Under the pieces are notes generated by a model. That model was not told the origin of the DNA. It did not search any database and was given only the letters and a program-made list of their open reading frames with translations. Positions 1 to 8,944 of a stretch of 64,000 nucleotides of DNA are shown here, in pieces. Where the stretch lies: NCBI GenBank assembly GCA_014237855.1, contig JABACD010000004.1:124001-188000 (forward strand), written 5' to 3'. Each line of letters starts with the position of its first letter. The stretch's first letter is position 1. This DNA is from Planctomycetota bacterium (GTDB taxonomy: Bacteria > Planctomycetota > UBA1135 > GCA-002686595). Both the position numbers and the translations under genes were made by a program.

Positions 1-266
1 GCTTCGCCTACGCTTGCCTCTGGACTGTTCCGCGGAGATCTCTGGGCGCTCTGAGAGATGCAGGCAATCGACAGGGGCCGCCAGGCTGAGCAAGGAGAAC
101 AGGGTGAGGGGGCGGATAGGTGACATGCTGGATCTGTTGGGGGCTGGCTCGGTCCTCGATCTTGGCTGGAGCTGGTTCGGGGGGCAAGAGCGAGGCAAAG
201 AACCAGGACTGTATCTCAGGGAGGATGGGGCTGGTTCCCCCCTGGGGGCGCCTGTAGAACAGGACC

Positions 267-2834
267 ATGCCCAGCACAATTGACTCCTGCTGCCCCCGGA
301 TTGTAGAGCTAGCCGGAGCGCTGCTGTTCCTGCTCGCGTCCTGCGCTGGGCCGACTGAGAAGCCTCGTCACCTACCTCCGGCGGTGGCCGTCGAGGCCTT
401 CACTCGCGCGCGCGATCTGAGGGCGGCGGGGGTTGGCCCTAATGATGCGCGGCTCTGGAGTGCCCTCGCGGAGGCGCGACAGGCCGCTCCGGACTGGGTG
501 GCTCCCAGGCGCCTGGAGGATGACCTACTGCGTGATTCCTTCCTCGGTGTCATGGCGCTTGAACGCCGCCGTGTTGAGCTGGCGGAGGATGCCTCAGATG
601 TGCGTGCGCAGTATCTGGTAGCGCGCTTGGAGGGCAGCAGTGCCTTGGCAAGATTCGAGGGCTTGGCTCGCCGTGAACGGGACTTCGCCTGGGGGCTCTA
701 CGCCTCGGCCTGGGTGCGCTCACGCTCCGGAGCCAACGGTGACATCATCGGGGACTGGAGAAGGGCGGTACGCGAGGCTCGTACACCTTGGGAGGCCGCC
801 TATTTTGGGAGAGGACTCGCCCGCTACTTGATGGTGGTGGAGCGGCCCGCAGAGGCTCTATCGGTGATGCAGGAGCTGCTGGAGGGGCTGGAGTTGCGGC
901 CAACCGACCGAGACTGGCTGGAGTCCGAGTTGGCCGTGCTGGAACTTCGGTACCCCGAGCGTGGAACGAATCGGCGGGGATACGAGCGTGGTCTCTGGCT
1001 GATCCGATCAGCTCGACTCAGTCCGGATGCGCTCGATCACCTCGTGCGTCAGATGTGGCTCTCGGGTGTTCCGGACGATCCGGCCTGGTACCGACTCGAA
1101 CTGGCGCTGGAGTCCCAGTCGAGCCGGACTCGTGCTGCCCTCCTGGCCGAACTCTGGCTGGAGCGCGGCGACGACGGCCATGCCCGTTCAATCGCCATGG
1201 CTCAGGGTGACGAGGGGCTCGTTGAGAAGCTGCAATCCCTGCAGGACTTCGCTGGTCGACTTCGAGCGGGGTGGTACGGGGAAGCTGTCGAGCTCTGGCT
1301 CGACACACTCCCGGCTCAGGTCTGTGATGGAGATGGACTGCCTTTGGACCCAGGCCTTCGAGAAATGGTGCTGGCGGGACGCGCCCTCGAGCGAGCACCC
1401 GCTGATGTCGAGGCGCTGGTTGCCCTGGGCCAGTGCTTCCTCGAGATCGGCTGGTACCGGGAAGCTCAGATCATGGCCTCGTCGCTTCGCTCCCTGGACA
1501 GGGAGGAGTCGGCTCGACTGCGAAGAAGTGCCCTGGCAGGGAGGACGATGCTCTTTGAGCTGCGGCGTGCCCTCGGTGCCGTGCAACGGAATGAGCCGGA
1601 CTTCCGGCGGGAGGCAGTCGGGGCAGCGGCCGGCAAGTCGACCGAGGACGCGGGTGATGAGCTGGATCTCCTCCTGGGCCGCTGGGGGCGAGCCTTCGCT
1701 GACAACGAGGCTCTGAGAGGAGGCCCGGCGAATGAGCACTCGACCGTGGAGGCGCTGGTGCATTCTCCCAGACTGGTCTACGGGGTGTTTGCCGAGCTTG
1801 TGCATCCCGGCCCCTGGTTCTCTGCGGCGGATGAACTTGCGGGGCTGGGTATCGAGGGGGAGCCTGTTCCAGGGCTTGCTCGTGAGATGGCGCGGCACAA
1901 CCGATTCGCTGTCGTGGGGCAGGCCTTGCTGGATGCGCCCGACGGAATCGTCTTGAAGCGCATCTGGGTCGAGGAAGAGGCGGGTGAACACCTGGGAGCC
2001 CCCTGGAAGGGCACGATCGTCTGGTGTGCCGGGGCTGATGTGCTCTCCAAGGCCCAGAGAAGTGGAGGGGAGATCGGCGGTGCCGCAGTCCACGAGGGGT
2101 ACTGGATCGACATCGGCATGGTTCGAGGTTCCTACGAGCGCTGGCAGGCCCTTCCAGCGCAGCTCTTCGCAGACCTGCCGGTGGGGCACTCGAGGAAGAG
2201 GGAGGCAGAGCACCTGGAGCGTATCCTCTCGACTCGTGGACTGCGCCTGCGCACGTCCCCCTCGCAGCCACGAGCGCGGGCGAGAGAGCGCACGGCAATT
2301 GTCTTTCCCTTGGGCCAGGCCACTCGCCAGAGGCTCGCGGTGCTGCGCGATCGTGCTGGTCCTGGTGAGGTGATTGGCGAGCTGCCCTTCTCAGAGTTCG
2401 TCGAGTTGATCAACCACCACGAGGAGGGGCACCTCTGTGATCGGTCGCGATTTCTGCCACTGTCCAGTCACGTAGGGCGCTGGCTTGGCTTCGCGCTGGA
2501 CAACGGTTTTTCGCCCGTCGCGATCCAGCAACGTCTCGAGTACCGGGCCCAGCTGGTGGCCCTCTGCACGATCGAGGACCCCCGCCTGGCCCTGGTGGAT
2601 CTGTTGATGGCGGCTGAGAACAAGGATGACCTGGGGTTGGGCCATGGACCAGCGTACCGGCAGCTGCTGGGGGACCTCCTGGTCGAACTGGACAGCGCAC
2701 TCATGCAGGATCCGAGCGCCTGGCCAAGGCTGTCTACAGAGCACACCCTGATCCACCAGCTGCATCACTTGAGTGGTGAGCAGGTGCGTGAATTGGGACG
2801 CGTCCTCGCCCGCCGCGAGGGCCTCTTCGGTTAG
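267..2834 (+). CDS. Large lipoprotein with helical repeats and a C-terminal HExxH zincin motif
   Basis: The 855-residue product begins with a lipoprotein signal: a hydrophobic stretch (residues 14-23) and the lipobox LASC, with the lipidated cysteine at C26. It should therefore be membrane anchored on the periplasmic side. Most of the chain is Ala/Leu/Arg/Glu-rich and helical, reminiscent of degenerate TPR or Sel1-type repeats. Near the C-terminus H718-E-E-G-H722 forms an HExxH motif, and E758 in an ExxA context lies 36 residues later, the arrangement of a gluzincin metallopeptidase with the Glu as third zinc ligand. A zinc peptidase role is inferred from these motifs only; I do not recognise the family. 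The gene converges on the aminotransferase at 2865-3983 and is separated from it by 30 bases. The ATG at 267 was chosen because it places the signal peptide at the N-terminus. Confidence 0.72.
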   Translation: MPSTIDSCCPRIVELAGALLFLLASCAGPTEKPRHLPPAVAVEAFTRARDLRAAGVGPNDARLWSALAEARQAAPDWVAPRRLEDDLLRDSFLGVMALERRRVELAEDASDVRAQYLVARLEGSSALARFEGLARRERDFAWGLYASAWVRSRSGANGDIIGDWRRAVREARTPWEAAYFGRGLARYLMVVERPAEALSVMQELLEGLELRPTDRDWLESELAVLELRYPERGTNRRGYERGLWLIRSARLSPDALDHLVRQMWLSGVPDDPAWYRLELALESQSSRTRAALLAELWLERGDDGHARSIAMAQGDEGLVEKLQSLQDFAGRLRAGWYGEAVELWLDTLPAQVCDGDGLPLDPGLREMVLAGRALERAPADVEALVALGQCFLEIGWYREAQIMASSLRSLDREESARLRRSALAGRTMLFELRRALGAVQRNEPDFRREAVGAAAGKSTEDAGDELDLLLGRWGRAFADNEALRGGPANEHSTVEALVHSPRLVYGVFAELVHPGPWFSAADELAGLGIEGEPVPGLAREMARHNRFAVVGQALLDAPDGIVLKRIWVEEEAGEHLGAPWKGTIVWCAGADVLSKAQRSGGEIGGAAVHEGYWIDIGMVRGSYERWQALPAQLFADLPVGHSRKREAEHLERILSTRGLRLRTSPSQPRARARERTAIVFPLGQATRQRLAVLRDRAGPGEVIGELPFSEFVELINHHEEGHLCDRSRFLPLSSHVGRWLGFALDNGFSPVAIQQRLEYRAQLVALCTIEDPRLALVDLLMAAENKDDLGLGHGPAYRQLLGDLLVELDSALMQDPSAWPRLSTEHTLIHQLHHLSGEQVRELGRVLARREGLFG

Positions 2835-2864
2835 AGGGCCAGCCTGCTGGGGAGTACGCCCGGG

Positions 2865-3983
2865 CTAGACGGGTTGCTGAGCCAGGACCTCGTCGGCGGC
2901 GCGCAGGAGGTCTTCGAGTCCCTCTTCCATGTGGTCTCCCATGTGACCTATTCGGAAGGTCTTGCCCTTCAGGTCACCGTAGCCGTTGGAGATCTCGAAC
3001 CCACGGTCGGCGAGGCCTGCTACGAAGCGGGCGACGTCAAGGGAGCCGGCCGAGATACACGAGACCGTGGGCGATGCAAAGTGCGCCTGGGGAAAGAGCT
3101 CCAATCCGTGGGATCCAGCCCACTCTGCTGTCCTGGCTTGCATCCTCTCGTGTTTCTCGAAGCGGGCCTGCCAGGCGTCCGTGCCGGTCTTGTGGCGCTC
3201 GTCCAACGGCAGGGTCTTCCCACTGGTGATGTCCTCCAGCTGCCGGGCGAGTGCGTAGTACTGGGGGGTGGCTGGAGTAGCCGGCGTCTTGCGCGCGGCG
3301 TGGCCCTCGATCAGCTTGACGGGATCGAGGAACCAGCCGCGCAGTTCCTGGCGCCGTGCCGACTCCATGTATCTCTCGGAGGCGCAGACGACCGCCACGC
3401 CGGGGGGCAGGGCGAAGGCCTTCTGAACACCCGCCAGGGCGAAGTCGATCCGGTTGGTGTCGAAGTCAACGGCCGCGCCGGCGATGTAGCTGACCAGGTC
3501 CACCAGAAGCAGGGTGTCCGGGAAGTCCTGCATCACCTCACCGATTCCTGTCAGGGGAGTGCGAACTCCAGTGGAGGTCTCGTTGGAGACCATGGTCACT
3601 GCATCAAAAGGGCCTGACTCCGTGAGCACTCGCCGGAGCTCAGCGGGCTCGACCCCACTGCCCCAGGTGACGTCGATGCGAGTCACCTCCTTACCCACGA
3701 GTTCGGCCATCTGACGATAGCGCCTGCTGAAGGCTCCGTTCTCTACGCAGAGGACACGCTTGCCGACACCCTTCAGTGAAGACTCCATCATTCCAGAGGC
3801 GCTGACGGAGTGGACGGCCACATGCGAGGTCGATCCATCCCGCAGGCCGAAGGCCAGGGGCAGGTGTGGGTCGAGCCGTTCTATCAGCTCTATCATGGCC
3901 TTGGAGCGGTGGCCGATAGCCGGACGAGCGCACTCGGCGAGGATTTCGGGACGAACTTCGGTGGGGCCGGGTATCCAGAGCAT
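2865..3983 (-). CDS. Class V aminotransferase, probable phosphoserine aminotransferase
   Basis: This 372-residue PLP enzyme starts with the class V signature WIPGPTEV and has an SGMMESSL-type phosphate-binding loop near residue 63. The Schiff-base lysine is expected at K188 in AGVQKAFALPPG. By sequence it resembles the serine-glyoxylate/alanine-glyoxylate branch rather than classical E. coli SerC. The gene follows serA and serB on the same strand with a 23-base gap, so the likely reaction is glutamate plus 3-phosphohydroxypyruvate to phosphoserine, which supplies the missing middle step of the serine pathway. That assignment rests on context; serine-glyoxylate aminotransferase activity is the main alternative. 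Confidence 0.85.
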   Translation of the reverse strand: MLWIPGPTEVRPEILAECARPAIGHRSKAMIELIERLDPHLPLAFGLRDGSTSHVAVHSVSASGMMESSLKGVGKRVLCVENGAFSRRYRQMAELVGKEVTRIDVTWGSGVEPAELRRVLTESGPFDAVTMVSNETSTGVRTPLTGIGEVMQDFPDTLLLVDLVSYIAGAAVDFDTNRIDFALAGVQKAFALPPGVAVVCASERYMESARRQELRGWFLDPVKLIEGHAARKTPATPATPQYYALARQLEDITSGKTLPLDERHKTGTDAWQARFEKHERMQARTAEWAGSHGLELFPQAHFASPTVSCISAGSLDVARFVAGLADRGFEISNGYGDLKGKTFRIGHMGDHMEEGLEDLLRAADEVLAQQPV

Positions 3984-4006
3984 GGTGAAGATGCGTGGCG
4001 TTGAGG

Positions 4007-4750
4007 TCAGGACAGGGCGGTAGCTGTATCGAGCAGGGCTGCGTGTTGGCCGAGCCGTGCCAGTGAGGCGAGTTCCTCGCTGGAAAACAACAAGGGGACA
4101 AGGCCTGCAAGGTCTGCGAGCTCAAGGGTGACCTTGGCCGCATCGAACACTGCAGGGCGGCGTACAACGCCTCCAAAGGCGATGAAGCGAGCTACCTCCC
4201 CAGCTGCTTCGAGGTCTGTTGCTCCGTCGCCGATGAAGGCCACCTGACCGGCGCCGGCGGCGAGGCTGATGCTACGAAGTATGGAGATCTTTCCTCCGCT
4301 ACGGGCGAGGGGCGAGGCCTCATCGAAGCCGATGTAGCGTCCCTCGCTATCGAAGTTGATATCGACCGCATGGACTCGATCTTGGGCCTCGATGCCGAGC
4401 GCTCGAGCGAAAGGTCGTACGGCGGGCAAGAGCCCACCGGATACGATCACCACACGCTTATCGAGGGCGTGTAACGCAGCGACCAATTCAGCAGCGTTGG
4501 GGAGAGCCTCGCGCAAGTAGAGGTCACCAACCGCTTCCACCGCACTGAGCATTGGAGAGATCAGGTCGAGGCGAGCGCCGTAGGCCTGTTCCAGGGGAAG
4601 GAGTCCATCCATGGCTTGAGCCGTGAGTTCCGACACCTGATCACGACACTCGTGGGCAAGCTCTTCGATTCCCTCGATTCGTGAGAGTGTGGAGTCACAG
4701 TCGAAGACTATCGTGCCATAGGGGGGAGGGCTGTCGGAGAGTGAGCGCAT
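4007..4750 (-). CDS. serB: Phosphoserine phosphatase
   Basis: This 247-residue HAD-superfamily phosphatase should hydrolyse phosphoserine to serine, the last step of serine synthesis in the cytoplasm. Motif I is FDCDSTLS with the nucleophile D17 and acid/base D19. Motif II is the VIVSGG loop, motif III includes K173 or a nearby lysine, and motif IV is the GDGATD metal-binding turn. A helical cap lies between motifs I and II (about residues 22-85). The start codon lies 6 bases after the serA stop, and the downstream gene is a likely phosphoserine aminotransferase, so the three genes form one operon-like block. There is no N-terminal ACT domain, so this is the short SerB form. Confidence 0.9.
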   Translation of the reverse strand: MRSLSDSPPPYGTIVFDCDSTLSRIEGIEELAHECRDQVSELTAQAMDGLLPLEQAYGARLDLISPMLSAVEAVGDLYLREALPNAAELVAALHALDKRVVIVSGGLLPAVRPFARALGIEAQDRVHAVDINFDSEGRYIGFDEASPLARSGGKISILRSISLAAGAGQVAFIGDGATDLEAAGEVARFIAFGGVVRRPAVFDAAKVTLELADLAGLVPLLFSSEELASLARLGQHAALLDTATALS

Positions 4751-4756
4751 GCGGAT

Positions 4757-6385
4757 CTAGAGTTCGATGAGCCTCGTTCGCTCGATGGCGGTGAGCTCGC
4801 TGATGGCCTTCAGGGTCTCGTCGTCAGGGGGTTGGTCGAGAGAGAGGAAGGCCTGCGCACGCTCGGTATTTCGTTGCTCTCCTGCGCCGAGCTCCATTCG
4901 ATGGATGTTGATGCCTGCAGATCCGAGGATGCTGCCAATGCCGCCAATGACACCAGGTTGATCATTGTGGGTGGTGATCAGGATGGAACCCCGCGGTTCC
5001 AGATCGAGGTGCAGGTCGTTGACTCGAACCAGCCGCGAGCTGCTCCCGAAGACGGTGCCGCTGACCACGTGACTCTCTTCACCACCTCGGGATGAGCCTC
5101 GGACCTTGATCAGGTCCTGGAAGGCATAGCTCTCGTCCTCGCTACCCTCGAGCAGGCGTACGCCGTGTTCCTTGGCGATCAGTGGGGCGTTGACGTAGTT
5201 GACCCCACCCACGATCTGGCGCAGAGCACCCACCAGGATCGACAGCGGGAGGTAGCTAGCCCCCTCACTGACGACCCGGCCAGAGAGGGTGACTTCCAGC
5301 TTTCGAACGGGCTCGTCCATGCACTGGGCGAGGAATGAACCGATCTTCTCGCCGAGCATCACGTAGGGGGCGATCTTCTGGAGCGTGGAGGCCGAGACAG
5401 CGGGTGCATTGACAGCGTTGTGGGCGACGCCTTCGATCAGAAAGTCGGCAATCTGGCGGGCAATATCGACCGCCACGTTGAACTGGGCTTCATGGGATGA
5501 GGCACCCAGGTGGGGGGTGAGGATCACATTGTCACGCCCCACGAGGGGGTGGTCGGAACCGGGGGGCTCCTGAGCGAGAACGTCGAGCGCTGCGCCGGCG
5601 ATGTGACCGGAGTCAAGTAGCTCGGCCAGAGCCTCCTCGTCGATCAACCCACCCCGCGCTGCGTTGATGATCCTCACGCCCGGGCGCATGGACTCGAGGC
5701 GTTCGCGGGAGAGCAGGTTGCGGGTGGAATCGAGGAGCGGGACATGGAGGCTGATGAAGTCACAGGTCGTGATCAGCTCGTCCAGGTCGACGAGCTTGAC
5801 CCCCTCGATCGGCGAGCTGGCGCCGGTGCCCTGCAGGTAGGGGTCATGGGCGATGACCTCCATCTTCAGCCCCTGGCAGCGCTCTGCGACCACCCGTCCA
5901 ATCCGGCCCAGGCCGATCACGCCCAGGCGTTTTCCCGTGAGCTCGGTGCCCATCAGTCCCTTCTTGCCCCAGGTGCCGCCCTGGACCCGCCGATCCGCGG
6001 CTCCGATGTGGCGTGCCAGGGAGCAGATCAGAGCCACAGCCAGCTCGCCCGTGGTGGTGGTGTTGCCCGTGGGCGTGTTCATGACCACGATCCCCTTCTG
6101 GGTGGCTATCTCACAGTCCACGTTATCTACGCCGACCCCTGCGCGGCCGACGACTCGAAGTTCGTCGGCGGCTTCCAGGACACGGCGGGTGATCTTGGTC
6201 GCGGACCGCACGATGGCCGCATGGAAGCCGATGATCTTCTCGACGAGTTGGTCCTCGCTGAGTCCGAGGCAGACTTCTGGTTCGAAGCCCCGTTCGCGGA
6301 AGGACTCGATGGCGGTGGGGGCGAGCTCGTCGCAGATCAGGATCCGCGCTTCCGCGGGGTGCAGGAGCTGGGTGGAAGGTGTCAT
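4757..6385 (-). CDS. serA: D-3-phosphoglycerate dehydrogenase, long form with ACT domain
   Basis: This 542-residue enzyme oxidises 3-phosphoglycerate to 3-phosphohydroxypyruvate with NAD, committing carbon to serine. It shows a substrate domain, a Rossmann NAD-binding fold with GVIGLGRIGRVV, the catalytic Arg in NAARGGLID, a Glu in AQEPP and the catalytic His in LTPHLGAS. It continues into the intervening (ASB) domain and ends in an ACT domain (TTHNDQPGVIGGIGSIL region). The length matches the type 1 Bacillus/Mycobacterium form, in which serine feedback acts through the C-terminal domains. It leads serB and the aminotransferase, with ruvA 36 bases upstream on the same strand. Confidence 0.95.
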   Translation of the reverse strand: MTPSTQLLHPAEARILICDELAPTAIESFRERGFEPEVCLGLSEDQLVEKIIGFHAAIVRSATKITRRVLEAADELRVVGRAGVGVDNVDCEIATQKGIVVMNTPTGNTTTTGELAVALICSLARHIGAADRRVQGGTWGKKGLMGTELTGKRLGVIGLGRIGRVVAERCQGLKMEVIAHDPYLQGTGASSPIEGVKLVDLDELITTCDFISLHVPLLDSTRNLLSRERLESMRPGVRIINAARGGLIDEEALAELLDSGHIAGAALDVLAQEPPGSDHPLVGRDNVILTPHLGASSHEAQFNVAVDIARQIADFLIEGVAHNAVNAPAVSASTLQKIAPYVMLGEKIGSFLAQCMDEPVRKLEVTLSGRVVSEGASYLPLSILVGALRQIVGGVNYVNAPLIAKEHGVRLLEGSEDESYAFQDLIKVRGSSRGGEESHVVSGTVFGSSSRLVRVNDLHLDLEPRGSILITTHNDQPGVIGGIGSILGSAGINIHRMELGAGEQRNTERAQAFLSLDQPPDDETLKAISELTAIERTRLIEL

Positions 6386-6421
6386 GTAGTGTGTCTTGGA
6401 TCGTCGTGCGTTCCGAAGGTC

Positions 6422-7015
6422 TTAGCCCTGGAGGGCCATGCGAACGAGGGCCTCTACGTCGATGCCCTCGGTGTTCTTGGCGGCCTTCTCGACCAGCTTG
6501 ATGGCTTCCTTTTCCTTGTAGCCAATCGAGACCAAGGCGGAGATGGCGTCGGCTATCCGCTCGTCTTGGGGGGGGCCGGAGCTTGTGCTGGGAGAGTCGC
6601 TGAAGGCACTCTCGCCAGCGATGCGGGAGATGCGATCCCTGAGATCCAGGAGGATCTGCTCGGCGGTCTTCTTGCCTACCCCCTTGATCCGTGTCAGGGC
6701 ACTGACGTCCTCACCGAGGATGGCCTCGACCAGGGTCTTTTCCGAGAGGCCGGAGAGGAGCATCAAGGCGGCGGCGGGCCCAACGCCTCGGACGGTCAGC
6801 AGCAGCCGGAACAGATCCCGCTGTGCCAGGGTCGTGAAACCATAGAGGGTGTGCGAGTCCTCGCGGACGACCTGGTGGATCCAGGCCCGTACCGTGGGGG
6901 CGTCTCCAAAGCGAGATCCGAGGGGGATCGTCAGGAAGTAGCCAATGCCGCCGACCTCGAGGACCAGGCTGGTCGGAGCCTGCTTGACCGCTTCACCTTG
7001 TAGGTACTCGTACAT
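6422..7015 (-). CDS. ruvA: Holliday junction branch migration subunit RuvA
   Basis: RuvA binds the four-way junction and loads the RuvB motor during recombinational repair. The 197-residue protein has the N-terminal OB-fold (residues 1-63, with the conserved VGGIGYF turn), two helix-hairpin-helix motifs (VRGVGPAAAL and IKGVGKKTAEQ) and a C-terminal RuvB-interacting three-helix domain (ISALVSIGYKEKEA). Residues 140-155 form a Ser/Pro-rich flexible linker before domain III, as is usual. Neither ruvB nor ruvC lies beside it; instead the serine genes follow after 36 bases, so co-transcription is possible but functionally unrelated. Confidence 0.93.
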   Translation of the reverse strand: MYEYLQGEAVKQAPTSLVLEVGGIGYFLTIPLGSRFGDAPTVRAWIHQVVREDSHTLYGFTTLAQRDLFRLLLTVRGVGPAAALMLLSGLSEKTLVEAILGEDVSALTRIKGVGKKTAEQILLDLRDRISRIAGESAFSDSPSTSSGPPQDERIADAISALVSIGYKEKEAIKLVEKAAKNTEGIDVEALVRMALQG

Positions 7016-7075
7016 CGATTGTCTCTCTGCTTGGCCGGAGCTCGGGAGCTGGTAAGAAACTTCGGTGAATGAAGA

Positions 7076-7107
7076 GGAGCCGGCGCGGATGATCCGGCGC
7101 CGGCTCC
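7076..7107 (-). terminator. GC-rich hairpin, probable terminator of the TPR/alpha-CTD gene
   Basis: An 11-bp perfect GC-rich stem (7076-7086 with 97-107 of the same stretch) encloses a loop of about ten bases. On the minus strand it is followed by a pyrimidine-rich stretch (TCTTCATTC). It lies 27 bases past the stop of the TPR/alpha-CTD gene and before ruvA, where a terminator would be expected. The T tract is weak, so attenuated or Rho-assisted termination is possible. Confidence 0.5.
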
Positions 7108-7133
7108 CTTGGACTCAGGGTCGTGGAGGGGCG

Positions 7134-8615
7134 CTATTTGGAGGACTTCAGCGAGAGGCTGAACTCACTCAGCTTTTCTCGCAGTTCGACCAGGGAGGTG
7201 ACTCCGAAATTGGGCATGCCAAGAAGTTCGTCCTCGGAGTGTTGCACAACGTCGCCAACGGTCAGGCAGCCCAGCGCCTCGACAGTACGTCGTGCGCGTA
7301 TGGAAAGCTCCAGGTCCGCGATCGGCCGGTTCATGGCCTCCACATTCTGACCAGTGGTGTAGCGCCGTTGAGACTGCTCGATGGAGAGCACCGCTTCCTC
7401 TCGGGCCATGCCGAGTCGCAGCCCCTTGCTGCCCAGGATTTCCTTTATTTCGTTCAGAGAGGTCTCTCCGAAGTTCTTGTAGGAGAGCAGCTCCTGCTCA
7501 GTCTTACGAACAAGGTCGCCTAGCGACATGATGTTCATCTTGTTCAGGCAGTTCCTGGCTCGAACGGAGAGCTCGAAGTCGGTGATCGGGATGCGGAGGA
7601 TCTGGTTGAGTCGGTCTTCCTTGCGCTCGAGATCCTCGTCGTAGTACATGGACATCCCGGCGAGTGCATGTCCGAGGTAGAGGCGTGCCCTGCTGTCGGT
7701 GGGATCGTGCCGCTTGACCGTGTCGTAGCAGGTGGCGGCCTCCTGGTCCATTCCCATGTCCTCGTAGAGCAGCCCCAGATTCATCAGAACGGTGCGATCA
7801 ATCGGTCGCATCCGTAGCAGTTCCTGGTAGCAGGAGAGTGCAAGGTCATCGAGACCAGCACGTTCGGCGAGGTAGGCGAGGCGGAAGAGGTTGCCACGCA
7901 TCTCGGGGGCTATCTCGCGGGCGGCGAGGTAGTGATCGATCGCAGCCTGTGTGTCTCGCCTGATCTCTGCGGCTCGACCGAGCAGGTTCTGGCCTTCGGC
8001 GCTCTGGGCAAAGTTCTGTCCAGCGGCTGCAAGGTCCTGGTCGAGTTGCGCCAGGGCGATCTCCGTGGCGTCTTCACCGGGCTCGCAGGCGGCGGCCTCG
8101 AGGCGCGCCAGCAGGTATCCACCGAGGGGCTTGTGCTCACCCGGGTACTTTTCTGAGAGCCGCTTGAAGATGGGGGCTGCATCACCGGGCCGCTTGAGTG
8201 ACATCAAGGCGTTGGCGTGGGTGAAGGAAGCCACGTCGTCGGCCTCGTGTCCACCGAGGAACTGGCAGGCCTTTTCGTACTCGGCCATCATCCAGCAACC
8301 AAGTCCGCGGCGTCGCCCCTCATCACCGGTGTCACCGAGACCCTCGACCTGGCGGGCGAAGGACTCCAGGGCCCGGCGGTGCGAGTAGATCTCCTTCCTC
8401 GCGTCTTGCAGGAACTTGAAGCTGGGGATCTCCGTGTTCTTGATATCGAACTGGAGCTGGATCACCGGCTCAACCTCAACCGGCGGAACCGGAATGGGAG
8501 GAGGGGTGTAGACGTAGGGCTCGGGGACCTCGAGAACTTCGGAAGTTTCGGAGTTTTCCGATACTTCGGTCTCGGGCTGGAGAGGCGCCTCGGGCGTGGG
8601 GTCGAAATCGCTCAC
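7134..8615 (-). CDS. TPR protein with two RNA polymerase alpha-CTD domains
   Basis: The 493-residue protein has a Pro/Glu-rich N-terminus (residues 8-55), a block of tetratricopeptide-like helices (about 60-335), and two copies of the RNA polymerase alpha subunit C-terminal domain. The first (339-403) keeps the core of E. coli alpha-CTD, including DFELSVRARNCL, GDLVRKTEQELL and FGETSLNEIKE. The second (428-493) repeats it with DLELSIRAR and FGVTSLVELRE. Alpha-CTDs bind UP-element DNA and activators, so a role at promoters or in contact with polymerase is inferred. I know this TPR plus alpha-CTD layout from Planctomycetota. The GTG at 8615 is proposed because the frame upstream lacks homology. 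It stays open, however, and includes a hydrophobic stretch that could be read as a longer N-terminus. No strong ribosome-binding site is seen. Confidence 0.82.
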   Translation of the reverse strand: MSDFDPTPEAPLQPETEVSENSETSEVLEVPEPYVYTPPPIPVPPVEVEPVIQLQFDIKNTEIPSFKFLQDARKEIYSHRRALESFARQVEGLGDTGDEGRRRGLGCWMMAEYEKACQFLGGHEADDVASFTHANALMSLKRPGDAAPIFKRLSEKYPGEHKPLGGYLLARLEAAACEPGEDATEIALAQLDQDLAAAGQNFAQSAEGQNLLGRAAEIRRDTQAAIDHYLAAREIAPEMRGNLFRLAYLAERAGLDDLALSCYQELLRMRPIDRTVLMNLGLLYEDMGMDQEAATCYDTVKRHDPTDSRARLYLGHALAGMSMYYDEDLERKEDRLNQILRIPITDFELSVRARNCLNKMNIMSLGDLVRKTEQELLSYKNFGETSLNEIKEILGSKGLRLGMAREEAVLSIEQSQRRYTTGQNVEAMNRPIADLELSIRARRTVEALGCLTVGDVVQHSEDELLGMPNFGVTSLVELREKLSEFSLSLKSSK

Positions 8616-8944
8616 TGGTGCTTTTTGCCGGAAACGGCGTTGAGTGGGGACGAGGGCGTAGGGGCCAGGACGAGGACGGTTCTCGAATGGCTGGACGTCC
8701 CGAGAAATCGAGGCGAAGAGAGTAAGGCTCTGGAGGGCGAGCGTCAACACAGCCAGGGGACGCTGGCCCTGGTTCGGGTTCCGCCAGGTCACAAATGACT
8801 TGGGAGCCGGAATTCTGGCCTGGGGGCAGAGAATCGGGGGATCTGGAAGCGTACCTTGGCGGCAGAGGACGACCAACAAGACGGCATCTGGCCCCGTGTG
8901 CTGGATGAGCAGGAACAGCAGCACAGGAATGGGGAGGTTGGGGC
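8616..8944. other. Divergent intergenic region between the TPR/alpha-CTD gene and murA
   Basis: About 330 bases separate two divergent genes and should hold promoters for both. A ribosome-binding site GGGGAGG at 8931-8937 serves the murA TTG start. A TACCTT hexamer at 8852-8857 is a possible murA -10 element, without a convincing -35. The minus strand stays open here in the frame of the TPR/alpha-CTD gene, so a longer N-terminus for that protein cannot be excluded. I see no RNA gene or riboswitch. Confidence 0.4.

Noticed and set aside
8-277. Minus-strand open frame of 89 residues before the lipoprotein gene
   Set aside because: It is Pro-rich, has no recognisable motif, its start overlaps the lipoprotein gene, and a plus-strand frame of similar length covers the same bases. 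I cannot support a gene in 1-266.
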